11,021 nucleotides of DNA. Source: Natrialbaceae archaeon. GTDB taxonomy: Archaea > Halobacteriota > Halobacteria > Halobacteriales > Natrialbaceae. The stretch is from contig PUPA01000115.1 in the NCBI GenBank assembly GCA_003552885.1, positions 1-11,021 of the forward strand. Direction: 5' to 3'. The notes under the pieces are model-generated. The model searched no databases and was not told the origin of the DNA. It was given only the letters and a program-made list of their open reading frames with translations. This document shows, one piece after another, positions 6,612-11,021 of this stretch. Position 1 is the stretch's first letter; each line of letters begins with the position of its first letter. The translations under genes and the position numbers were made by a program.

Positions 6612-6739
6612 TACTGCGGTGCAGGACGCGACCCCCATGGCGTCCGGTCGTGGAGTGGCCGACGACGCGCCGAGCCACGGAAATCACCGAAACCAATACT
6701 GCTGCAATAACTGCCGGTAAGGATCCCCCCTGGCGTAAC

Positions 6740-6747
6740 GGTTATTG
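6740..6747 (+). promoter_or_regulatory. Probable promoter of the membrane-anchored protein
   Basis: GGTTATTG is the AT-rich element upstream of the ATG at 6785. A start site about 27 bp downstream (near 6767-6770) would leave a leader of about 15 bases. The gap between tyrS and this gene (6582-6784) contains no gene I can support. A second AT-richer patch at about 6690-6716 could be an alternative promoter. Confidence 0.38.
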
Positions 6748-6784
6748 ACCCATCGGACGATGCGTCTAACTAACACACTGCTCT

Positions 6785-7708
6785 ATGACCAACTACTACT
6801 CACCGCGGACCCCCGAGATCGATCCCGGCGGGGCCTGTTCGGGAGTCGAGTGCGCGGCCGCCGGCGCGGTCGACTCGCTGCTCTTGTTCGTCTGGCTCGG
6901 TGCCGTCGGCGTCGTCATCGCCGGCTTGCTCTTCATCCCACGCGCCCGCGCGCTGTGTGCCGAGGAGCGACGACGAACCGACGAGGAGGCGCGAGCGTTC
7001 GATCGGTTCGGCCGCCGGGTCTCGAAGCTCGAGACGACCGCCGGACACGGTCCCGGAGGCGCCGGCCGCGTGCCGGCCGCCGCCGGAACCGTCGCCGCCG
7101 CGAGCGCCTCCAGGCCGGACGACCGCAACCTGCGGGCGATCAGGGAGGCCTACCGCGAGACGGTGATGTCCGTCGACCACTACGAGGAGGAGTACGGCGA
7201 GACGCTCGCGGAGAACCTCGCGGCGGAGTTCGACGACGAGGTCGCCACGGCGGTCGCCGACGGCGGCCAACTGACCCCCGGACTGAAACGGCTGGTCGCG
7301 AGCTGTGCCTTCGAGGCGCGGGACCGCCGCGAGGAGCTCCGGGAGGTGTTGGCGAGCGAGATGGAGGCGCTCGAAGCCACCGACGACGCGCTGTCGGCGG
7401 TCGACGACGAGCTCGACGGGCTCGACCGGAAGCCCCTTCTGGGCCTCTCTTACGACGAGCTGGAGGACGCCTACGACCGCCTGTCGGCGCTCGAAGGGGA
7501 CGTCGAGTCGGTGATCGACGACCGCCAGCGGGAGATCCAGACAGGCGGGACGGTCGGCGGCCGGTTCACCGACCAGTGGGCGATGTACGGCTACCTCTAC
7601 CGGCCGCTGTCGACCCCCCATCCGGTGCTCTCGGAGGGGACGGCCCTGCTCGAGCGGCTCTCTGGCGCACGACACAGGGTCCTCGACTCGCTGACCTGTC
7701 GGGTGTGA
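6785..7708 (+). CDS. Membrane-anchored helical protein, haloarchaeal
   Basis: The product is 307 residues with one clear membrane segment at about 29-51 (SLLLFVWLGAVGVVIAGLLF) ending in basic residues. A charged stretch (52-85) and an Ala/Gly-rich linker (86-112) follow. The remaining domain (about 113-305) is mostly charged helices: RETVMSVDHYEEEYGET, AAEFDDEVATAV, and REELREVLASEMEAL with further heptad-like Leu. The positive-inside rule places the large domain in the cytoplasm. The helical part resembles a haloarchaea-restricted family that I recall as DUF7260, a tentative name. There are no catalytic motifs or metal ligands, and Cys18 and Cys23 lie before the membrane segment. Function is unknown; a coiled-coil scaffold or signalling-associated role is only a guess. 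Its stop is one base from the stop of the convergent zinc-ribbon gene. Confidence 0.85.
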   Translation: MTNYYSPRTPEIDPGGACSGVECAAAGAVDSLLLFVWLGAVGVVIAGLLFIPRARALCAEERRRTDEEARAFDRFGRRVSKLETTAGHGPGGAGRVPAAAGTVAAASASRPDDRNLRAIREAYRETVMSVDHYEEEYGETLAENLAAEFDDEVATAVADGGQLTPGLKRLVASCAFEARDRREELREVLASEMEALEATDDALSAVDDELDGLDRKPLLGLSYDELEDAYDRLSALEGDVESVIDDRQREIQTGGTVGGRFTDQWAMYGYLYRPLSTPHPVLSEGTALLERLSGARHRVLDSLTCRV

Positions 7709-7709
7709 C

Positions 7710-8423
7710 TCACCCGAGCCCGTCGAGGCGCTCGCTCGCCCGCGCGATCGCTCCCTCGTCGCCGTCGCGTAGACCGACCCCGACCTCGCGGGCGGCCTCT
7801 ACGAGTCGGTCGGCCGTCCGTGGCGAGACGTCGCCGTCCAGCGCCCGAACGCGCCTGACTTGGTCCCCGAGGCGTTCGAGGACCGCCCGTTCGATCCCGG
7901 CGAGCTCCCGGCCGTCGGCCCACCGGCGGACGTCCCGGCGGAACGCCTCGACCGCGTCGGCGTACGCCAGCCCCCGGGACGCCCTCAGCGAGTCCGGCAC
8001 CGCCGTCGCCGCCGGCCGTTCGCCCGCGTCGGCCCCACGGAGCAAGGCGAGAAAGTGAAGCTCCTCGCGGTCGCCGAGGTACATCCCTCCGGCGACGGCG
8101 TCGCCGACGTAGCGAAGTTCGGCCGCCGCCAGGTACGCGTCGTCGACGGGACGGAGCTCCCCGCCGCGGACGAACCCCCGTCGGCGGACGTACGCCGCGG
8201 CGCGATCGCGGGCGCGCTCGGCGAGCTCGGCCGTCGTCGCCTCGTCGACGTCGGCACGGACGGGGGTGAGGTCGAACTCGACCTCCAGGTCCGTGTGTTC
8301 GGTCCGCTCGTCGACGCCGACGCTCCGGAGGCTCCCACAGGCCGGACAGCCGACGCTGCCGGTTTCGTAGTACGACCAGCGGGTGCCACAGGCGGTACAC
8401 TCGCGCTCGCCGCGGATCTTCAT
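7710..8423 (-). CDS. Zinc-ribbon protein, haloarchaeal
   Basis: The 237-residue product opens with a compact zinc ribbon: Cys9-x2-Cys12 in ECTACGTRW and Cys26-x2-Cys29 in GCPACGSL. Next comes an acidic segment with TEHTDLEVEFDLTP and an Arg/Ala-rich helical region (about 65-237) with repeated acidic and Leu residues. The N-terminus is of a type I recall from haloarchaeal proteins annotated DUF7117 or 'TFIIB-type zinc ribbon'. Only the ribbon is shared with TFIIB; no cyclin folds are present, so it is not a TFB. The ribbon could bind nucleic acid or protein, and the helical part suggests a regulatory or adaptor role, which is inference. The ATG is supported by a TATA-like box 27 bp upstream. 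The stop lies one base from the convergent gene, so the 3' ends of the two transcripts must overlap. Confidence 0.87.
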   Translation of the reverse strand: MKIRGERECTACGTRWSYYETGSVGCPACGSLRSVGVDERTEHTDLEVEFDLTPVRADVDEATTAELAERARDRAAAYVRRRGFVRGGELRPVDDAYLAAAELRYVGDAVAGGMYLGDREELHFLALLRGADAGERPAATAVPDSLRASRGLAYADAVEAFRRDVRRWADGRELAGIERAVLERLGDQVRRVRALDGDVSPRTADRLVEAAREVGVGLRDGDEGAIARASERLDGLG

Positions 8424-8446
8424 CGCGTCTCACTACCCGCGCGGGG

Positions 8447-8453
8447 GTAAAAG
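8447..8453 (-). promoter_or_regulatory. TATA-like box for the zinc-ribbon gene
   Basis: On the minus strand this reads CTTTTAC, centred 27 bp before ATG 8423, fitting a leaderless transcript. Confidence 0.5.
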
Positions 8454-8498
8454 GCCCGTCGACGGGGAGCCACCGACAGAGGTGGGCGACCGTCGGTC

Positions 8499-8527
8499 CG
8501 GGGACGACCCCTCGGGGGGTCGCCCCG
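8499..8527. repeat. Strong GC hairpin in the divergent gap
   Basis: Bases 8505-8511 (CGACCCC) pair perfectly with 8516-8522 (GGGGTCG) around a TCGG tetraloop. The stem continues past a single bulged A at 8504, with 8499-8503 (CGGGG) pairing to 8523-8527 (CCCCG). The result is 12 pairs with one bulge. It lies in the 213-bp gap between two divergent genes, upstream of both predicted promoters, so it may act as DNA (cruciform or protein site) or belong to an unrecognised transcript. A shorter inverted repeat, CGGGATTTCCCG, follows at 8566-8577. Confidence 0.6.
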
Positions 8528-8606
8528 CCGGAAGACACCGGTCCGGAGACAGTCACGCTACGTTACGGGATTTCCCGGAGGATATCAACGCCCGGCAGAC
8601 GCAAGC

Positions 8607-8614
8607 CGTATCCC
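8607..8614 (+). promoter_or_regulatory. Possible promoter of the acidic-repeat lipoprotein
   Basis: CGTATCCC is about 27 bp before ATG 8637 but is a weak TATA match. GGATATCA at about 8579-8586 is a better AT-rich site and would give a leader of about 25 bases. I cannot decide between them. Confidence 0.3.
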
Positions 8615-8636
8615 AACGTGTGGGAGCGCCCTATCG

Positions 8637-9323
8637 ATGGATATGTCTCGCAGAAGACTCAGTCGACGTTCGTTCGTAGCCGCCGCCGGAACCGCAAGCG
8701 CCCTCGCGATCGCGGGCTGTGCCGACGACGACCCCGTCGACGACGACGAGGATGACGTCGAAGAGGATATCGACGAGGAAGAAGAGGACGTCGAAGAGGA
8801 TATCGACGAGGAAGAAGAGGACGTCGAAGAGGATATCGACGAGGAGGAAGGGGAGTTCACCCTCACCGTGACCGTCGAGGACGAGGACTTAGAGCCGATC
8901 GAAGGGGCGATGGTCACCGTCGGTATGCACGAGGACGACGAGGAAGACGAAGACGAGGAAGACGAAGACGAGGAAGACGAAGACGAGGAAGACGAAGACG
9001 AGGAGATGGACGAGGACGACGAGGAGATGGACGAGGACGACGAGGAGATGGACGAGGACGACGAGGAGATGGACGAGGAGACCGACGCGGACGGCGTCGC
9101 CGAGTTCGATGGTCTCGAGGACGGCAGCTACGAGGTGTCCGTCGAGGCCGAGGGGTTCGAGACCGCCGAGGACGAAGTCGAGATCGACGGCGACGACGAG
9201 GAGCTGTTCGTCACGATGGTCGAGATGGACGAGGACGACGAGGACGAAGAAGAAGAGGACGACGAGAACGGGCTGTTCGACGACGAGGACGACGACGAGG
9301 AGAACGACGAAGAGGAGGACTGA
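8637..9323 (+). CDS. Tat lipoprotein with a repeat-interrupted beta-sandwich domain
   Basis: The product is 228 residues. The N-terminus has a Tat motif (SRRSFV, 9-14), a hydrophobic core and lipobox IAGC with Cys28, so it is exported folded and lipid-anchored outside the cell. ATG 8643 is an alternative start two codons later. After the Cys comes an acidic block with three 11-residue repeats (about 40-72). Next is FTLTVTVEDEDLEPIEGAMV (74-93), then an acidic insert (about 99-149: EEDED repeats and MDEDDEE repeats), then TDADGVAEFDGLEDGSYEV and the final strands to about 196, and an acidic tail. The two halves, 'V-x-D-x-x-x-x-P-I-x-G-A-x-V' and 'T-D-x-D-G-x-A-x-F-x-x-L-x-x-G-x-Y', together form one carboxypeptidase-regulatory/CnaB-like domain. 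The repeats sit in a loop between its strands. Role is unknown; cation binding or a surface spacer is plausible. Confidence 0.9.
   Translation: MDMSRRRLSRRSFVAAAGTASALAIAGCADDDPVDDDEDDVEEDIDEEEEDVEEDIDEEEEDVEEDIDEEEGEFTLTVTVEDEDLEPIEGAMVTVGMHEDDEEDEDEEDEDEEDEDEEDEDEEMDEDDEEMDEDDEEMDEDDEEMDEETDADGVAEFDGLEDGSYEVSVEAEGFETAEDEVEIDGDDEELFVTMVEMDEDDEDEEEEDDENGLFDDEDDDEENDEEED
8754..8852 (+). repeat. 33-bp in-frame tandem repeat, 3 copies
   Basis: Units 8754-8786 and 8787-8819 are identical. Unit 8820-8852 differs only near its end. Each encodes 11 residues (DVEEDIDEEEE). The near identity, including synonymous positions, points to recent duplication. Confidence 0.92.
8940..8999 (+). repeat. 15-bp in-frame tandem repeat, 4 copies
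   Basis: Four identical units of GAGGAAGACGAAGAC encode EEDED each. They lie in the loop insert of the lipoprotein's beta-sandwich domain and run directly into the 21-bp repeat. Confidence 0.93.
9006..9080 (+). repeat. 21-bp in-frame tandem repeat, 3 copies plus a partial
   Basis: Units 9006-9026, 9027-9047 and 9048-9068 are identical and encode MDEDDEE. A 12-base partial copy follows at 9069-9080. This is the second half of the acidic insert. Confidence 0.92.
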
Positions 9324-9335
9324 TCGGCAAGCAGG

Positions 9336-9379
9336 GGGCGGCTCCGCCCGATCCGCGAACCCAGGTGGGATCGTCCCAC
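9336..9379 (+). terminator. Two hairpins after the lipoprotein gene
   Basis: Starting 13 bp after the stop, GGGCG (9336-9340) pairs with CGCCC (9345-9349) around a 4-base loop. Further on, GTGGGA (9365-9370) pairs with TCCCAC (9374-9379) around a 3-base loop. Neither is followed by a T-tract. They may mark or stabilise the 3' end. The rest of the gap (9380-9522) shows no gene I can support. Confidence 0.35.
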
Positions 9380-9522
9380 AGGGCGAGCGGCGCGATCTGA
9401 GACGCCTGGCGTTCTCGAGCGGAGCCCGAGACCTCCCGCAGTCCCGGGCCGAGGGCCGTTCACCGCGCGTTCGACGGCGTCGGAGTCCGGCGACGTGAGC
9501 ACGGCCGGGCGTTGGCTGTACG

Positions 9523-9530
9523 TTTTTGCC
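9523..9530 (+). promoter_or_regulatory. Promoter of the 48-residue protein
   Basis: CGTTTTTG is a T-rich TATA-like element centred about 27 bp before ATG 9553, the usual leaderless spacing. Confidence 0.5.
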
Positions 9531-9552
9531 CGCCCGGTGGCTACGGCTCCGC

Positions 9553-9699
9553 ATGCGAGAGGAAAGTGAGATCCGAGAGCAGTACGAGTTTCTCGAAGAG
9601 CAACTGGAAAGCGAGGAGATGCGCCACGAGGGGGTCAAGCGGATGTTCACCCACTACAAGCGGGCGCTCGGCTGGGTTCTCGAGGAAGAACATATGTGA
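9553..9699 (+). CDS. Small charged helical protein, 48 residues
   Basis: The frame begins MREESEIREQYEFLEEQLES and ends in RMFTHYKRALGWVLEEEHM. It is rich in Glu, Arg and Lys with a heptad-like spacing of Tyr, Phe, Leu and Met, so a short coiled coil or helical hairpin is likely. There is no signal peptide, membrane segment or metal-binding motif. Lower GC at third positions than random GC-rich frames, a proper ATG and a promoter at the leaderless distance support a genuine gene. I do not recognise a named family. It may form a homo- or hetero-oligomer with a larger partner, which is inference. It lies alone between the acidic lipoprotein and the candidate RNA. Confidence 0.68.
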   Translation: MREESEIREQYEFLEEQLESEEMRHEGVKRMFTHYKRALGWVLEEEHM

Positions 9700-9768
9700 C
9701 GCCCGCCGGACGCGTTCGCGCCCGTGTGCCCGGGCACTGACCTGTCACGACCCCCGTCGGTCCCGGTA

Positions 9769-9777
9769 GTTTTAAGT
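9769..9777 (+). promoter_or_regulatory. Strong TATA box upstream of the candidate RNA
   Basis: GTTTTAAGT is one of the best TATA-type matches in the window, in GC-rich DNA, and resembles boxes seen before haloarchaeal stable RNAs. It predicts a start at about 9797-9801. No start codon of a supported gene lies within 190 bp downstream. Confidence 0.6.
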
Positions 9778-9797
9778 CCGAAGCACGTCATCTTCGA

Positions 9798-9900
9798 TAC
9801 GACGCTTCGCTTGGAGGGCCGAAGCGTCAGCGGGGACCAATTCAGGGCGGCGAGCGGCCGTGTGGCCGTTTTCACGCCACGCGGTCCGCTTTCCTGTTTC
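9798..9900 (+). ncRNA. Candidate structured non-coding RNA
   Basis: The 5' end is predicted from the TATA box at 9769-9777. Hairpin 1 has a perfect 9-bp stem, GACGCTTCG (9801-9809) with CGAAGCGTC (9820-9828), around a 10-base loop containing GGAGGG. It starts right at the predicted 5' end. Hairpin 2 pairs 9856-9866 with 9876-9886 (11 pairs, two of them G-U) around a 9-base loop. A T-rich stretch, CTTTCCTGTTTC (9889-9900), follows and could end transcription. It does not fit tRNA, SRP RNA, RNase P or a C/D-box guide. An H/ACA guide has a similar two-hairpin layout, but I do not see convincing H and ACA boxes. The 3' end is uncertain: a second hairpin with a T5 run ends near 9955. It could instead be a long leader of the gene at 9991. 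Confidence 0.42.
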
Positions 9901-9927
9901 GTACCGGAACGGATCACGGAGCCGTGG

Positions 9928-9955
9928 CCCCGGCCGGCACACGGGGAAGCTTTTT
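9928..9955 (+). promoter_or_regulatory. Hairpin plus T5: promoter of the gene at 9991, or a terminator
   Basis: CCCCG (9928-9932) pairs with CGGGG (9942-9946), followed by AAGCTTTTT (9947-9955). The T-rich run is placed to be the TATA element for ATG 9991, with a predicted start near 9979 and a leader of about 12 bases. The hairpin-T5 arrangement could equally end the upstream RNA. Both uses are compatible. Confidence 0.4.
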
Positions 9956-9990
9956 GCCCCCGGCGTCTGTACGGACGGTTGCGAATTCTC

Positions 9991-10377
9991 ATGAACGGAA
10001 ACACGCCGTACGCTGGGCTTCCAGGGGTCACGAGGGCCGGTCGACGGGCGGCGGCCGACGTCCCCGAGCTGACCGGCGAGCAGCGCCGGGCGCTCGCCCG
10101 GGAGGTCTCCCGCATCGCCGCCCGGACGCGGGAGCTCCTGCCGAGTGAGTACGCCGTCGACTCCGGGATCTCCACCGGCGTCTCGGGGCCACAGGCGACC
10201 GTCGCCGTCCGGCCGCCGGTCGGTCACGCGGTCAGCGCCGGCCTCTCGCCGGATCTGGAGGGGAGCCAGCTCGTCGACCCCGACCACAGAGAGGAGGTCG
10301 CTCGCGGGCTCGCCGCCAGCGCGGCGTTACAGGTGAAACGGGCGATGAGCGACGGCGTGCGTCCGACCGCACAGTGA
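9991..10377 (+). CDS. Conserved haloarchaeal small protein
   Basis: The product is 128 residues and starts MNGNTPYAGLPG. Next come a basic helix and an EQRRALAREVSRIAARTRELLP helix (30-51). A beta region with SGPQATVAVRPPVGHAVSAGL (65-85) follows, then a C-terminal helix, REEVARGLAASAALQVKRAM (100-119). It is soluble, with no Cys and no signal. The N-terminal phrase and overall layout match a small haloarchaeal family that I recall as DUF5811; the number is from memory and the function is unknown. The upstream frame happens to stay open to 9724, but that stretch holds promoter and hairpin signals and reads as random GC-rich sequence, so ATG 9991 is chosen. It converges on the GNAT gene with an 18-bp gap containing a perfect hairpin. 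Confidence 0.85.
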   Translation: MNGNTPYAGLPGVTRAGRRAAADVPELTGEQRRALAREVSRIAARTRELLPSEYAVDSGISTGVSGPQATVAVRPPVGHAVSAGLSPDLEGSQLVDPDHREEVARGLAASAALQVKRAMSDGVRPTAQ

Positions 10378-10392
10378 CGCCCGACGGGGCGT
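10377..10392. terminator. Bidirectional hairpin between convergent genes
   Basis: ACGCCC (10377-10382) pairs perfectly with GGGCGT (10387-10392) around a GACG loop. It begins at the last base of one stop codon and ends four bases before the stop of the opposite gene. It could punctuate both transcripts. No T-tract is present. Confidence 0.5.
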
Positions 10393-10395
10393 GAG

Positions 10396-10959
10396 CTACA
10401 GCCGTATCGACATCTCCTGTTCGAAGCTCTCCCCGCCACAGAGCTCGAAGCCGACCCGCTCGTAGAGGGAGATCGCCGGCGCGTTCCAACGTTCGACGGT
10501 GAGCCAGATGAGCTCGATCCCCCGCTCGCGGGCCTCCCCGAGCAGGTGCTCGAGCAGCGCCGTTCCGATCCCCATCCGCTGGTGGGGCTGGTGGACGAAG
10601 ATCGCGAGCTCCCACTCGACGTCGCCGAGATCCTCGAGCGCGCTCGCGTCGTCGGCTTCGGGGACGAGCGTGGCGTGGCCGACGACCGCCCCCTCATAGC
10701 ACGCGAGGACGTTGATGCCGTCGGCCGCGAGCGGCTCGAGCCAGTCGCGGATCCGGTCCTCCCCGGTCGGGGGGATCCCCTGGGCGCGGTCTTTCGGGTC
10801 GAACTCGCGGTACATCGCCACGAGGTCGTCGAACCCCTCCTCGTCGGTCGGTTCGAGCACCGTCAGCTCGATCGGTCGCCCCTCGACGTCCTCGATCGTC
10901 GCTGGCGGGGCGGGGAACGGTCCCGCGGGCTCGTCGGGATAGGTTCGCGAGCCCGTCAT
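10396..10959 (-). CDS. GNAT-family N-acetyltransferase
   Basis: The 187-residue product is a cytoplasmic acetyl-CoA-dependent acetyltransferase of the GCN5-related fold. The N-terminal part (31-63) contains YREFDPKDRAQGIPP and then a Trp-containing helix. Strands INVLACYEGAVVGHATLVP (82-100) lead to motif A, ELAIFVHQPHQRMGIGTALLEHLL (117-140), with the acetyl-CoA pyrophosphate loop QRMGIG (Q-x-x-G-x-G). Motif B is NAPAISLYERVGFEL (159-173), with Tyr166. All GNAT core elements are present. The acceptor substrate, small molecule or protein lysine, cannot be read from the sequence. The ATG overlaps the stop of the upstream gene as ATGA, so it is the second gene of an operon whose promoter lies outside the window. 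Confidence 0.92.
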   Translation of the reverse strand: MTGSRTYPDEPAGPFPAPPATIEDVEGRPIELTVLEPTDEEGFDDLVAMYREFDPKDRAQGIPPTGEDRIRDWLEPLAADGINVLACYEGAVVGHATLVPEADDASALEDLGDVEWELAIFVHQPHQRMGIGTALLEHLLGEARERGIELIWLTVERWNAPAISLYERVGFELCGGESFEQEMSIRL

Positions 10960-11021
10960 CTGACCAGCTTGACCGACGTCGTGGCGTTCAGTAGCAGGAA
11001 CTCGGTGACCGGTCCGAGCCG
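10956..11021 (-). CDS. C-terminal end of an upstream gene (partial), universal-stress-protein-like
   Basis: Only the last 21 codons are inside the window. The peptide is RLGPVTEFLLLNATTSVKLV followed by Arg, then TGA at 10956-10958, overlapping the GNAT start as ATGA. The pattern G-P-V-T-x-x-L-L-x-x-A-x-x-x-V-x-L-V is what the final helix and strand of a Usp domain look like. It could be a stand-alone Usp or the tail of a transporter with a C-terminal Usp domain, as seen with some haloarchaeal amino-acid permeases. The evidence is short, so the family call is tentative, but the ATGA overlap makes a real gene end likely. Confidence 0.55.
   Translation of the reverse strand, partial: RLGPVTEFLLLNATTSVKLVR

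Noticed and set aside
6582..6638. Longer N-terminus of TyrRS from ATG 6638
   Set aside because: The extra 19 residues do not match the family, and the TATA-like box lies within them.
7597..8556. 319-codon minus-strand frame over the zinc-ribbon gene
   Set aside because: Different frame on the same strand as the zinc-ribbon gene. Arg/Gly/Pro-rich translation typical of a +1 shadow.
9511..9520. GTTGGCTGTA occurs here and at 5512-5521, suggesting a shared mobile-element end
   Set aside because: Only ten bases match, the flanks differ, and no inverted partner or target duplication is seen. Chance is adequate.
8889..9650. Minus-strand frame with many hydrophobic Leu/Val/Phe repeats, looking like a membrane protein
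   Set aside because: It is the reverse complement of the Asp/Glu repeat block, whose antisense reads as Val/Leu/Phe. The Tat signal, lipobox and domain on the plus strand show which strand is coding.

Overview
The window looks like the chromosome of an extremely halophilic archaeon (class Halobacteria). The DNA is very GC-rich. The predicted proteins are strongly acidic (Asp/Glu-rich). Tat-type lipoprotein signals with a lipobox occur twice. Most start codons sit about 25-30 bp behind a TATA-like box, which is the haloarchaeal leaderless-promoter pattern. Several proteins are of types I know only from haloarchaea. The species cannot be fixed from the sequence.

Layout. (1) 94-1514, plus strand: a promoter and a translationally coupled pair, a small SCP2-like protein and an alpha/beta hydrolase. 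(2) 1623-1791: a 45-residue haloarchaeal protein with a leaderless promoter. It converges on a short low-complexity lipoprotein (1902-2186, minus). (3) 2229-3092, minus: Rio1 atypical kinase, divergent from (4) 3259-5397, plus: a full-length NAD+-dependent DNA ligase. The ligase is a bacterial-type enzyme in an archaeon, and its extreme C-terminus resembles a PCNA-binding (PIP) box. Its last codons are copied downstream in a 29-bp tandem repeat, followed by a perfect 11-bp palindrome. (5) 5586-6581, minus: archaeal-type tyrosyl-tRNA synthetase. (6) 6785-7708, plus: a membrane-anchored coiled-coil-like protein, converging with one base between stops on (7) 7710-8423, minus: a zinc-ribbon protein. 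(8) 8637-9323, plus: a Tat lipoprotein in which a beta-sandwich (carboxypeptidase-regulatory/CnaB-like) domain is interrupted and flanked by in-frame acidic repeats of three different periods. (9) 9553-9699: a 48-residue charged helical protein. (10) 9769-9900: a candidate structured non-coding RNA with its own promoter. (11) 9991-10377, plus: a conserved haloarchaeal small protein. (12) 10396-11021, minus: a GNAT acetyltransferase coupled by an ATGA overlap to the end of an upstream gene that resembles a universal-stress-protein tail.

Most of the window is housekeeping or information-processing genes (rio1, ligA, tyrS) mixed with lineage-specific small proteins. I do not see a defence island, CRISPR array, integrase, transposase gene, tRNA or rRNA. 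The most unusual points are the possible PIP-box on a bacterial-type ligase and the repeat at its 3' end, the repeat-interrupted lipoprotein domain, and the candidate RNA at about 9798-9900.
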